Source of the DNA: Cinclus cinclus
Taxonomy: Eukaryota > Chordata > Aves > Passeriformes > Cinclidae
Length of the DNA stretch: 64,000 nt
Assembly (NCBI RefSeq): GCF_963662255.1
Contig: NC_085056.1
Coordinates: 10,566,123 to 10,630,122 of the forward strand
Direction: 5' to 3'
Under the pieces are notes generated by a model. It did no database searches. It was not told the DNA's origin and worked only from the letters and a program-made list of their open reading frames with translations. The position numbers and the translations under genes were made by a program. This document shows positions 1 through 12,206 of the stretch, piece after piece. Positions within the stretch are counted from its first letter, which is position 1. Every line of letters begins with the position of its first letter.

Positions 1-1517
1 ACTTTTAAATTGAGCTTCTTTCAGTCCATGTCCCTTATTTCCAGTCTTTTCACTGGGCATTGCTGTGAAGATACATCTGCTTTACCTCTCTGCCATCAAG
101 AATTTGTTCACAAGTATGAGGCCTCCCTGAGCCTTCTCTTCCCAAAACTGGAAAATCACAGCCCTCTCAGCCTCTCCTCGTACCACAAATGTTCCAAACC
201 TTTCCTCATCTTTTCAGCCTGTTTCTGGGCTCACTTACACCCATCTCTCCTGTACTACTCTTTCTGTACCCACATCATGCAGATGTGGTTTCACCACTGC
301 TGAGCAGAGGGGGAACACATGTCTTAACCACCACTTGTAAATAAGTTCATCCTTCACAAAAGTCATTAACCAGCCAGCTCTTGGACTGTGAGCACACATG
401 TCCTTCCAAGTGCAGCTCCATTAGCAGGCAGATGACAAACCTAAAATGCCCGTGACCACTCCATTGTGGAGGATACAGACACTTCATAAAGCTCAGACAA
501 AATGAAGAGGACTTGTTTACACCATCTACGTGACTGGTCTATGCCCACCCAGCTATGCTCATCTGACATGAACTAAGCTCCCTGGCAGACCAGCAAAGGC
601 AATAAAGCCTAAGAGTGGACAGGGAATGGAAACCATACCAGGAGTTGTAGCTTCTCTCAGTGAAGCAGATTTTGAAAGGAAGATCTCTCCACAGCTTAAT
701 TCATTCACAGCTTTGAGTAGGCTTTCTGAATAATGATGAATTTCACCTGATGATATGTTCTCACTGCTCCAAAACCAGGGAAGCTGATTTTGGCAGCATT
801 GGCAATGCTGCTGCACATCTCATAAAATACATCTGTAGTGATACGCATGACTGGTGCTGGCTGAGATGAAATACTAATACAATTGATTAATCATGACAGC
901 TATTGAACATTTCACCAGTTGGGAGGATAAATACATTACACAGTTAAAGGAGACATTGCCTCAACCTTTCTTTTACTCTATTACTGCAGAGGAAGAGCAG
1001 CTCTCAGCCAGTAAAAGGGGTCCTCAGCACCTATGAACTGCCCAAGACATGTCTGCAGACATTTTAGACAAACATTTATTCGAAGACAGGCAGTGGATTT
1101 TTCTTCCATTTTCATTTTCCGTTTGCTTGTTCAACCTCTGCAGCCCCTTTGTTTCCTGGTAATAGGTGAGATAGGCAAATACAGGCTCTGGGCACTGGAA
1201 CGAAAGGGCCTTTCATGTTGTCGGCACCTCAGAATGAGCGAGCAGTGTAAGCCCTCTCTGCAGTTTACATACTGTAGTGGCCTGCTATAGAAACTATGTA
1301 ATTTGGTTTGCTTTGTTATTTGATAAATGGCAAGAAAAGCTTTGTAGCATGTTGACTGACCCTACTTGTAAGGTCACAGGCCAGCACTAGAGTGAGAGGA
1401 CACAGCCGTCTGCACGGTCCCAGCATGCCTCAAGATTGCCTGGGAGAAAGCAGGCTTTATTAGATGTACAAAGAGCTTGTGATGAAGAGCATCAGCTCTT
1501 AATCAGGAAAAAATATT

Positions 1518-1534
1518 GGGGGGGGTGGGGGGGG
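1518..1534 (+). repeat. G-run, two G8 tracts separated by one T
   Basis: Eight consecutive G, one T, then eight consecutive G. By composition this can fold as an intramolecular G-quadruplex, since four G3 tracts can be drawn from it. It lies in otherwise AT-rich DNA with no gene nearby, so a function is not implied. It may also be a replication-slippage or sequencing-error hotspot. Confidence 0.7.
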
Positions 1535-4500
1535 CAGTTCAAAGAAAAGATACTGAGAAGTCTTAGCGTGTAACATAACGCATTACACACAATACAGAAC
1601 AGTGAGGCATATAAATAACGTCACCTCTAAAAACCTTCACTTCAGCCCATCATGGATTGCTCCCTTTTTGGTCCAAACTTACACACTTTTTTCACCCAGA
1701 CAGGCCTGTTCAGACCATGAGTTGTAAAACAGAATAAAACTGTATTTGAGAAACATATATTTGAGTGAAAGTTGCGTTCACTTCACTAGAGTGTTACGTG
1801 TAGCAACACCCGTGGAGGCATGAAAAAACAAAGCATGGAGAAGATGCCAGTCAGCCTGTTCATATCAGCTTTTACCTTCAAGAGCCACTTGTGACATTAA
1901 TTTTTTAAGAGGAGACTATGCCCAATATGGGATCTGAACATGAGGCACTGATGAACCCCAGCTAATCGAAACATATGGAGCCAGAAGAGAAAAGGAATTT
2001 TAGTCAACAATTTCCACCCCTTTGTGTTCTCACCCCACCTCCCACTCTCCTCACACACCTGTGAGATCAAAAACTGGATATTACTTTAACAGGTTTGAAT
2101 TGGTTGATATATATTAAATAGGTTTGTCAGACAGCAAGGAGGAGGGTGTGCAGCACCTGTGTGCTGCAGCACAGCAAGAGCACTGAGTATGAGCAACATG
2201 AAACAGGACTGCCCACCTAGGATTACAGAAAGGCTAAGTGGAGTTCAATTAAAATTACATTGCAAAGTCCTGTATTTCTATGTATAGCAATTTTTCCCTG
2301 TGGAAGCGTCTGCCTTGCTGTAGTTCAAGCTCTGTATTCACATGTACAGTTACATCTGTCCTGCCTCTGAGAACACAGTGGCACCATTGAGGACCTGACC
2401 ATGAAGACATTCCATGGAGATAGCATGTGAATGGAAGTAGCTACTAAATTAGAAAAGTTTGGCTCTCCACTGCAGAATATACAGGGCAGAAGTTCAGTTG
2501 TCATTTTATGTGACTTATTGCATTCTATGACTTCTGATAGATAATTAAATTAATATTCTGAGATGAGTACAGATTATTGATTTGGATCATCACTCAAAGC
2601 ACTGCAAATACAAAGTCCCTCCACAAACAAGAACGGAAATTTTCCAGTGAGAGCAAAGCAGCTGGAGGGACCTTGGGCCACAACAGCACCAACCAGCTGG
2701 GGAGACACTGAGCACATGCAGCTTTAGCTCAAGGAATGAGCTGAGCACTTGAGATAAATCTGTTGCCAAATGACAGATGTGTGCAGAGAAATAAAATCTA
2801 GTGTGTGGGCAGTCTGCACATTAAAGCTGGAATTTAGACCTACCATTTTCATAGCAGATATGAGGCAGATGACACTTAAGTCAAACCAAGATTCCTTTTC
2901 TGAATTATTTGGCTTGCTTCTTATTTATTTTGCTTTATTCTGTACCAGCTCAATATTGTGAGTCAGGGAGAAGCATTAATTGGAAATTCCTCGTTAATCA
3001 CTTGGTCAGAGCTGGGCTACAGAGAGTCTTACCATGAATCTCTGACAACACAGACAAGGGCTGAATTAGCTCAGAAAAACTCACCTGGAAGCAAGCTGTT
3101 ACAAAGGGGGCATCAAGGTTTGACAGACAAGGGATGAGGCTTAATTAAAGCTAGAGGCGGGAAGAGAGGAAGAAATTAAATGCTATTTGGGAACACATGA
3201 AACAGAAATAGCTCAAAATATGAAATATTTATAATTTGTAGCTGTAAGGGGTTATTTGGAAATATTTTATTGCTCTTTTTCTTTCCCCAGTGCTTCTTCT
3301 AGGAAGGGAGGAAAATTAGAACACTTCAGAGGATGTGAACCAGGAACTGGAGAAAAACTTGGTTTGTGTGCGTGTGTTATTCATGTACTTCTGGTCTTCT
3401 TTCATTCTTGAACTCATTCCATCTGAGACTTGGATCTTACTCAGGTTGAAAAGCCAAAACACACAGATTTAAAAGTGATGGGACTATTCTCACTTCAAGT
3501 GCCAGTAAATTCATTATTAGGGCACTGGAAATGGAGTAACGCAGTTTTCTCCACTCCTGCTTTGAAAGCCCTCCTGTTCTGGGCTGCAGGAGGGGATGTG
3601 TTACCATCCCTCCTGTAGGAGCTGCCTGCTCACATCATAGCTGAGCTGTGATAGCCTCTGAAAAGATGCAGTATATGTGCATATAAGCCCTCCTTTCGTT
3701 ACTATGGAAAAGGGATTCAGCCCATCCCTAACCTCTCCAAGGTGTCAGGTTTACTGGATTATTGAACTTCCCAGCTCCTTTGAGCATACTTTCAAAATAG
3801 GGACTAGCTAGTCTAAGTATGTGGATGTATGGATTCCCTATATTAAGCAATACTCGTTGTAGTATCTGCATTCTGTTGATGTCAACACTACTATCCTCCC
3901 TTTAATCATTGCCGTAGAAAATTCTGAAAAAATATAATCAGTCTGGATTTTGTTACCTTTTCTCCAACGCTAACTTTGTTACACTTAAATTATTTCGTAA
4001 TTTTCTCCATTGCCAGGTAGTCTACAAATTTTTATGTGTATTTTAAATGAAATCTTAAAGCTGGGGTCCAACAAACTTCATTTATCATAAGACAGAGAAA
4101 CTCATCGAAGTTGACAAAGAAGGAATCCTCATCCCAGGAGCGCATTGTAAAGGTTAAGTAATCACTGCAATATCCACTTCAGTAAATAGAATTATCTTCA
4201 CATAGTGGGAAGGGCTCAGTCCAAAAAGAGATGTGAGTGCTACTGAGCCAAGCACTGCTGTCTTTGATTCCTGCTGACTACAGCCAGCCTGGAATTTCAC
4301 TCCCTTGCAATGCTCTGCAGAGGCGAGTCCAACATAAATTCAGACCTGAACAAGTCATCAAACTGCTGTATAACTTCACACAGTGACACATTTGCTAAGG
4401 TGTTTAAAGTTTCTCTTCTATTAAATACCATAATTATTCATGCCAACCTGATTATTCACATAAATCAACCCTCTGTTTAAGCTCTCCTTCCCTTGAGAAC

Positions 4501-5989
4501 ACTAAACACTCTTATGTGACCATATCTTTAAGTTAAAGAATTGCAAATGCCTGTCTTCCAAGGGAAGTGCTGTACAGATCCAGCACAGCCAGGAAACTAC
4601 ATTAACAGGATCCTGATAGAGAGCAGCTTAAAGCAATACAGATGGGATAAAATGAGAAGATAGTCAGGAGGCCTTTGTCCCTTCTCAAAAATCCTAAAAA
4701 TTCTCAAGTGCATTTAAAAAAGAAAATTATCTTCTTCACCCTCAAGGGGAGCAAACACTTTCATCATTTTTTTTATGGGAGTACTACACAAGTAAGGTCT
4801 CCAGCCAGTGATTTGAGGAGTAAGGTAATGCTGTAGGACCTTTCCAAACTGCTCTCAGCTTCAGGCAGCAGCAAAGAGAAAGCTAAAGGACAATGAAGAC
4901 ATGAACATAACCTACAATATTTCTGTGGTGGCTAGCGCAACTACTGTGCTACAGAGAGCTAATTCCTTTAAACTGAACAAAACATGTGCACAAGCAGCAT
5001 CATCAGGGGGTAAAAGCAAAACTGGGTGTGCAGAGCTAGAAGACCCATCTGGGTGCAAGCAGGTGGCTGGGCTCAACACTGCTGAGCACAGGTATCCACC
5101 CAGGGCTGCACCCCAAACCAGACCAGTTCAGAGGTGCTCCAGCCTGAAAGGAAGAAGATTTCTGCTTATCCTCCCAGGCTACTTACAGATGGTCGCAAAG
5201 AAGCCTGGGGGTTCCCATGTACTGCTCACCCCCACCAAGCCCACTGGCTGCTCCCTCATCTGCTCTGTCAGTCATTGACTCGGGAAAATAAAGTTAAATT
5301 AAAGCAGATAATCCTGACAAAGTAAAACTGAGAAATGTGCACCTCTGTGCCAGGAGATATGACAGTGGCCTTTAGTAAGGCAGGAGTATGTGTTTGTGAA
5401 GTTCCTGATCTTCTTAACCTCACTCAGCTCACACAGGATGGCACAGCTGTGTCCCCCATTTTCACAGCTTGGCTGTTTCCATCTTCCTATGCAAAGTCAG
5501 TTATATCCCCACTAGAATACCTCACTGACTAGGACAGGTCATGTACCTACTCATAAATAATCCCTTGAAATACAGATAAACTGTCTTTGCAGGAATAAAA
5601 AGAAGTAAGTAATATAAACTGTAACTTGAGTTCTGTTTTTGTCATTTCCACATTAAACACTAGGCCAGCATTGAACAATTTTGTAAACTTTCCAAGAGAG
5701 CTGTCCATAAGCCAGCTCTTTTACCAGGTGTCAATACCAGAACCAAATAAAATCTTTACACATTATATTGATCTGCATCTATCACATCTTGATCAAAGTT
5801 TCCTGCCTTCTGTTAAGGTGCTAATGATTTCCTAAACAAAATCAGACACAGTTACTCAACTGTCTCAACAAGTTAGATGAAGTCACTTTAATTGCTGACT
5901 TTGATGCATCTTTTCTTGCATACTAATTTCAGCTAAGTAAAATGGTGCACACACATTAAATAATGAAGCAAGGCAAAAGCAGAGCCAGC

Positions 5990-6062
5990 TGCAGGTAACT
6001 TGGTGCAAGTCTCTCTCATTCCTAAGTCTCAGTTTTGGGGACTGACTTTCTGTCTCTGTTAA
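5990..6062 (+). repeat. Possible ancient CORE-SINE/MIR-like fragment
   Basis: The order of motifs is 'taacttggtgcaagtctctc', then a spacer, then 'taagtctcagttttgggg'. This resembles the MIR/CORE-SINE segment that reads roughly 'gacc-ttgggcaagtc-act-taacctctctgagcctcagttt'. The match is short and diverged and was made from memory of the family, so it could be chance. No target-site duplication or poly-A end is visible. Confidence 0.25.
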
Positions 6063-7440
6063 GGCAGACACTCTGCTCTAGAACCCATTTTTCAAAGCCC
6101 AAACAATTAAGAGCATTCCAATGTCAGTCATAATACTGCTAACCAATAAAATAACTTTATTTTTTCATACAATCACACAATTATTGTCTGTTGCTCTTGC
6201 CTAGTCCCCTTTTGCTCAGATCAAAAGAGGAAATCTGAAGAATAAAATAAAAACTTAAAACTTATAGGTTTAAAGTACCTTTTAAAATCAGCTGTGGCAC
6301 ATGCATGTCCTGAGATTTCCCAGTGCCTCAGTCCTCAGCAGCATCTCAACTGACGTGGCTCCATCTTTGCCTCTTTAAAATTCCATGTGGGGAAGCTCAT
6401 GTTTTCTCTCTGTGCTTGCAATGTGATGAAAAAATTAAAGGGAATGGGATCCTTACAGTAACATATTTGCATTGCTATTGTTAAACCTGTGTTAAGAGCT
6501 TAGAACTTTCCTTAGAAAAATTTGTACTTGGAGGAAATCTGGAAAGAAAGGGCTTGGCCCTGGAGGGAATTTCATAAAATACCAAATTAAAACATGTCAA
6601 TTGGGTTCTTAAATTACACAAAGGCAAAGCAAATAACATACATCAGTGGCTTGAAGTGCTCTTTTGTAATAAAATGATTTGTGTTTCAAACCTGAAATTT
6701 GACAAGTAATTAATTTCTTCAGCAGATTTATTTTGTACAATTTTTTTTTTCATTTTTAGAAAAAAGATAGATTGCATCATAATGTAATAGAATATAAATT
6801 ATTATGGCACACATTTTTTATTCTGTCTGAATTTATTTTTTCCCCACATTGTACAATATATGTCTCCAATTTTACAATTTGCATCTTGCAAATTTTATCT
6901 CTGACATGTTTAGTTAATATTTGGATGGCTGCCATTGTACGCACAAATTAGGCCACCTCTTTTGAAGTGCCAAGCCCCTTATCCATTTCCCAGTGCTTTC
7001 AACAGCCATTCAAGCTGGAACAGAAGGGTCCTTCCCTGCACTGTGCAGGACAGGGGCATTGGGTCACATGTGCATTTTGAGGGTTGACCATCCAACCTGC
7101 TGCTTGGCTCTCACAAACACTGCTCGTGGACTTGCATGCCAGGATTTGCACACATGAAGATTTCCCACACAAGTATAATTTAAAGAATGGTTTTCAACTC
7201 TAGTAGGAAAAGTTTAGTGCTCAGTACAAATCTGTCTCAGAAACACTTAGCACAGATTTTAAGGAGAGCGGATCAGCAGCTGGTGACTTCTGAAAACATG
7301 GGAAAGTCTTTTCCAATAGGCACGTACAAGCAGTGATCATCAGGCAGACACTCTTAATTCACTTTCTTCCTTTGCAATTCCCTGCTTGAGTCACAATGAT
7401 TTGTACCTGCATTGCACAACCTAAAAGTACACACAGCACT

Positions 7441-7640
7441 TTTGTCACTGTGCAGGTGAGTAAGAGATTGGTCATCTGCAAACTACAGGTTCCATTGCGC
7501 AAACCGCGCCGCAGAGGATGCGTGTGGGATATTGTTCCAATAACACAGCTACGTTTGGGAAAGCTCAAATGCACTCTGTATTACAACACTCATTTTTGCT
7601 GTGCTGTCATTTTATACTTCCAACAGATTTGTGCTGAATT
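7441..7640. promoter_or_regulatory. Candidate regulatory element with local CpG cluster and C/EBP-type palindrome
   Basis: Within 7,498-7,522 there are five CpG dinucleotides in 25 bases, in a window that is otherwise strongly CpG-depleted. The cluster contains the palindrome TTGCGCAA at 7,495-7,502, which is the core of the C/EBP consensus. An inverted CCAAT word (ATTGG) lies at about 7,468. Retained CpGs in a CpG-poor vertebrate background suggest either germline hypomethylation or selection. No transcript can be assigned. A plus-strand open frame of about 104 codons overlaps this point, but it shows no coding signal that I trust. Confidence 0.25.
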
Positions 7641-10600
7641 ACCTCTGTTTTGCAAGTCCCAATCTCCCAGGCTCTGGAACAGCCATGGCTGTTTCTGCAG
7701 TCTAAGGTAGCCAGGGAGCACATCCCAGGGCAAGAACTGATTTGCCCTGATGTCCCTCAGTAGCAGAGATGGAGGAGACCCAAACAGAGGACTCTACCAG
7801 CCACAGAAAATGCACAGGCACACCTCAGCAGCAGGGTGGACAATAATTAAATTTGTGCCTGTGAAAAGCCTGCTGCAGAGCCCCCTTTCTGGTCTCAGGG
7901 TCCTCTTCTGCAGGTACAAGTGGCCAATGCTGAGGACAGAGAGACCACAGATGTATGATCAGAGATCATTGAGTTCTCCTCAGAGTTCTCATACGTGCAG
8001 TGATGTACAAGGTGCAGAACAGGGGAAAACAAAACCATTTTCTAAGGCCTAGGATTCTAAAATCTCATTTTCTTCGGCCATATTGTTATTCACATTATGA
8101 CAAGCACGTAAAAGTATTAGCACGAATCTAACCTCAACCTAAGTCAAACTTACTGTCAAGGCACAATACTTATTTTCAGTGGAAGGAACACATCCCTGCC
8201 TCAAACAATGAGCACAGCAGCTCTTTCAAAGAGAACAAAACAAAATATCTTTTTATATACTAGAGTCCAAATTACTTCCCTCACTGAAGGGTGTAAAAGT
8301 TTCCTGGAGAGGAATAAATATGTAGTGTTTTATTTAAAAATTATTTGCCATAGAATCTTAAAATCCTGAACCTTCATCAGAGTGAGACAAGCTACATCTT
8401 TTCCCTCCCTTTTTGTAGGTACTGTAGCCAGTGTTGTTACCATGCAAAAGGTAAGTGTTTCTATTTCCCATATTTTCCCATATTCCATAACACTATTCAT
8501 TGAGCTGTAACAACACAAGTGTCTACATTCTCCAGGTTTAACTGAATGCATCAATTACTCTTCATGTTCATGAGAGGCTTCGCATTTGAGGTTGAGAAAT
8601 ATTTCTACTGTAAACATCAGACCAAGGAGCACAAATTCAGCTTTCATTTCTCTCCATAGTGATTTTTGCATACAACTTATGACACAAAGATGAGTCAATA
8701 TGTAATACAGCAGCAACAAAGTCTCTCAACAGAAATTAAATTTTGTTAATACTTCAGGGGCCTCATTAAACTAAAGATTTGCTGCTGTGCCTGTGAATGG
8801 CCAGTTCAGTTGTAAGATTCACAATGTAACTGAACTGTTCTAAAGAAACACAGTCATGAAATGTCTTCTTGATAAACCTTTCTGAATAAGAGTGACCAAG
8901 AAGACTTCAGTTTCAAAACCATCAACCCTTACATGCCTGTGGATGTAAGTATTATGGAGTGGAAAGAACAAGAACTAGTGAAGCTCTGAGACAAAACCTA
9001 GCATGCCTTGTCTACTTAACGTGCTTGGGTTTTTTCCCCCCTGTGAAAACATCTTTGGCTGTTTATTAGGACATTCACTCAATTATGTACTACTGAACAA
9101 TCACATATATAGGTCACTTGTATGAATTACATGTGCACACAATGTTTTCCTCTTTTTGTACAGATATTGTGCATATCAAAGCCTCATTTACAAGCACATG
9201 CTAAATTCTTAATATCTGCTCAAGATACTTGTTTTCAAAGTCTGATTTTTAATCTGATAAAGATACATACAATTCCAGTTCTACCCACTCTTACCACTAC
9301 ACCCATCTCAGTGTTGTGCATAACCAAAAGCCACTGAAATTTCACCTGAAATCCTTCATGAACCTCTTCACCTGACAGATACTAGGATGTTCTCCTAAAA
9401 TAATGTAGGAGACACAACAATCCATTTTTCTACTTGTGTGTCAAATCATTGCATTATGTAGTAATAACAACAAAAAAGTCTGATTTCCCTTCATCAGCCA
9501 TAGGTCTAAATCATTGTAAGTTTTGCTGTTAAAGAGTCTCCCTAGGTACACTGGTCTGTCACAGATCTGAACTCAAAATCATTTATTTAACATCTGTCTC
9601 ACAATAATTTCTTAAAGATTTACTAGCTTTAAACACAACTGGGACATTTGATCCTCCCTTGTTTCAATCTGCAATATCCTTAAAAATAACAGTAAAAGAT
9701 GTTATGAGTACAAAACCAAAGCTGACACCAATAAATTTCAGTGACTCATTTCTCTTGCATTATTCCTGCTTGGGTGCTCTTAGAAGGAGATGAACTGTAG
9801 AGACACTCAGAGGCAATTTAGTGGTATTACAGAAGGACCCATTCAGTCAGGATTGAAAACATCCTCTCAAAAAATCGCAGGAAAACTTTTATTTTTGAGG
9901 GGGCACATAGTAAGTACAGTTTCTCGAGTAAGAAACCCCAGATCACTGGTGGAGCTATGCTTAGAGTGGAGCATGCACTAGTGTCTGGCACACTGTGCCT
10001 TGAGAGCAGGAATGCATTAATGTAATTGCTCTACCTGGTTACTTCAGACTAAAAACTTGGTTTTCTTTCACATAGGAGGTTATCTTTGCAAAATTCATTG
10101 AAGGGATGGGTTGCCTCCATAAAACAATAATATATTAGAAGTATGAATATTTTCCAGGCGTTAGAAGTTTTTTACATCAAGCTCCAGTGGCAGTGCTGTG
10201 GACTTGTCCTCTGCTTTCCCCCCTGGAACTTTTCCCTGGGCTGAATGTAAAAACCTCTGGACGTCGTTCTAGGATTTCTGGCAACCCAGACGTAATTAAC
10301 TACTTCCATACTGATGGACAGGTAGAAATGCCAAAGCAGCAGCTACTGAGCAAGTATGGACCACGAGCAGCTGTGGAGGGCACAGTGCTGGAGGTCTGGT
10401 GCACCTGGAGTTGCTGCAAATGCACAGAGCACCTGCACTGCACGCGAGCACATATTTCACTCCAGGAAATGCTGCACAGGAACAGGACCACCTGAGCTTG
10501 CTGCTGCCCTCCCCCTCTGTCAGCAGGTCTGCTCCAGCTCACAGCTGCCCTCCCATCCCTACCCTGGCTGTACCAGTCCTTGCTGAGCCTGGAGGGCTGG

Positions 10601-12020
10601 GCTGGCTCTGCCATCACCTTCACCAAAGCTCAGCAGCCACAGCAGGCACCTGCCCCGAGCAGCCACACCAGGCGACATTTGCAAACAAAGAGATTAAACT
10701 GATATTGCAAATGTTAACATTTTATCAAGGGTCTTGTAATGTTTGTTGTTCTTGCAATTGAATTTCTAGAGCCAGAGAAGTGAATAAGAATTATAACTTT
10801 TAATTTTCAAAAAACCCCCATCTTCAGATTAGAAGTTTGCAGCTGAAAAACTGTAAATTACCTGGCAACCTGACTGGAGACTGTTGCTTGTCCAAACACA
10901 TAGAAAAAAAGAGCTTACAAATGTGACCTTCGAGACTTGAAAAGCATAGGTATATAAAAATAAAAGTTGTTTTCTTCCTTGTTAATTGTTTTTAAGCCAC
11001 TCATAAAACCATCAATAACTTTGAACATCCATATCCCGCTGATAATAATTTTGTGTAGATGAAAGTTTGATTTAACTTTTTGGGTTTTTTTGGGGGGAGT
11101 GGGGGCGTCTTTGAAATGTTAATAGTAATTGATGCACAAAACATTTTCCTAGATGGAGGCATTGGGAAATCATCACAAGTGCTTGTGCTGAGGCGTTTGT
11201 CACAGTGAGTGCCTGAGGCCCATTCCCAAGAGCCTGGAAGGTCCATTCCAGGCTGGCTGCTGAGTTGCCTCTGTGCCAGCCTACTAGAGTGTTCCAGATG
11301 GGGGTGCTTTGGACTGAATCAGCATGGAGAGACCATGGACCCTCCTAACTTTTGTCAAGGATTAAGAGAGAACAGAGGAGGGAAAAAAAAAATAGTGTTC
11401 TCAGTCCTATAGTTTCATGCAAACTTTTGTTAGAGATGATGACTGTATTTTCTTTTTTGTCCTTAATGGCAATGTTTGTGAGAAGAGTTGGATTTTCTAA
11501 AGTGAAATAACTAGAAGTCTAAAAATTTTATACATATATAAAAATTTAAATTAATCTGAAAATCTAGGAACCCAGATTTTCAGAATTTATGCAGAATCTT
11601 TATAGGTATTCCTTAAAAATTATTCCAGATGCATAAGCTTGTAGATTTGTTTATCTTTTTCCAATAGTACAATTCAGAAGAAACTAACTGAAGTCAGTGG
11701 TGACACATCAGCAGTAGAATGGAATGAGTAGATGGAAAATCCATCACAACTGGAACAAGGGATTAAATCTGGTCTTTCCTCCCTCAACCACAGCACAGCC
11801 ATAGAGCTCCAGCCAAGTTAAGGTACTTAAGAAGGGAAATGAGGCTCACTGAATTATGAATGAGATCCCAGGGAAGCTGCCCATCTGACCAAAATCCTGT
11901 TTCATTGATGACAGCCAGTGCTGGTGCTGAGGGAGGGCTCTGCTCACCCAGCAGCTCTGCCCCATGCCATGCCTACCATGAAGCTGCAGTGCTGCATCCT
12001 AGCAGGAGCCCCACATCACT
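7640..12020. other. Non-coding stretch with one GC-richer block
   Basis: No gene is supported. From about 10,190 to 10,680 the sequence is GC-richer and carries overlapping open frames on both strands (up to about 120 codons). They share no splice signals, have no known domain, and are mutually exclusive, which is the pattern of a stop-poor GC block. At 11,081-11,106 a T-run is followed by a G-rich segment. The rest is AT-rich and has no recognisable element. Confidence 0.55.
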
Positions 12021-12206
12021 GACACATTACACTTGGTGTCTGTACACAAGAACAGGCAACTGAGATGTTTTCAGCCATCTCAAATGCCATCATGACTTTA
12101 TGAATCCTATTTTGACACATTACACTTGGTGTCTGTACACAAGAACAGGCAACTGAGATGTTTTCAGCCATCTCAAATGCCATCATGACTTTATGAATCC
12201 TATTTT
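12021..12206. repeat. Exact tandem duplication, 2 x 93 bp
   Basis: Copy 1 is 12,021-12,113 and copy 2 is 12,114-12,206. Read base by base the two copies are identical, starting 'gacacattacacttgg' and ending 'gaatcctatttt'. There is only a 1-nt ambiguity at the junction and no longer microhomology at the edges. Because 93 is a multiple of three, a minus-strand open frame (12,016-12,234) contains the same 31 residues twice. I read that frame as a by-product and not a gene. Complete identity between copies of non-coding DNA indicates a very recent duplication, or an assembly or allelic artefact. Confidence 0.95.

Larger units (their letters stand above)
1..7440. other. AT-rich non-coding stretch, no gene supported
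   Basis: The short open frames here are scattered over all frames. They have no shared codon character, no convincing splice-site pairs and no recognisable protein motif. The stretch holds a G-run at 1,518-1,534, a possible old CORE-SINE fragment near 5,990-6,062, and several A/T homopolymers, for example around 6,740. The texture is that of vertebrate intergenic or deep intronic DNA. I see no promoter, CpG island or RNA gene. Isolated AATAAA words occur at about the rate expected for AT-rich sequence and are not annotated as polyadenylation sites. Confidence 0.6.
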
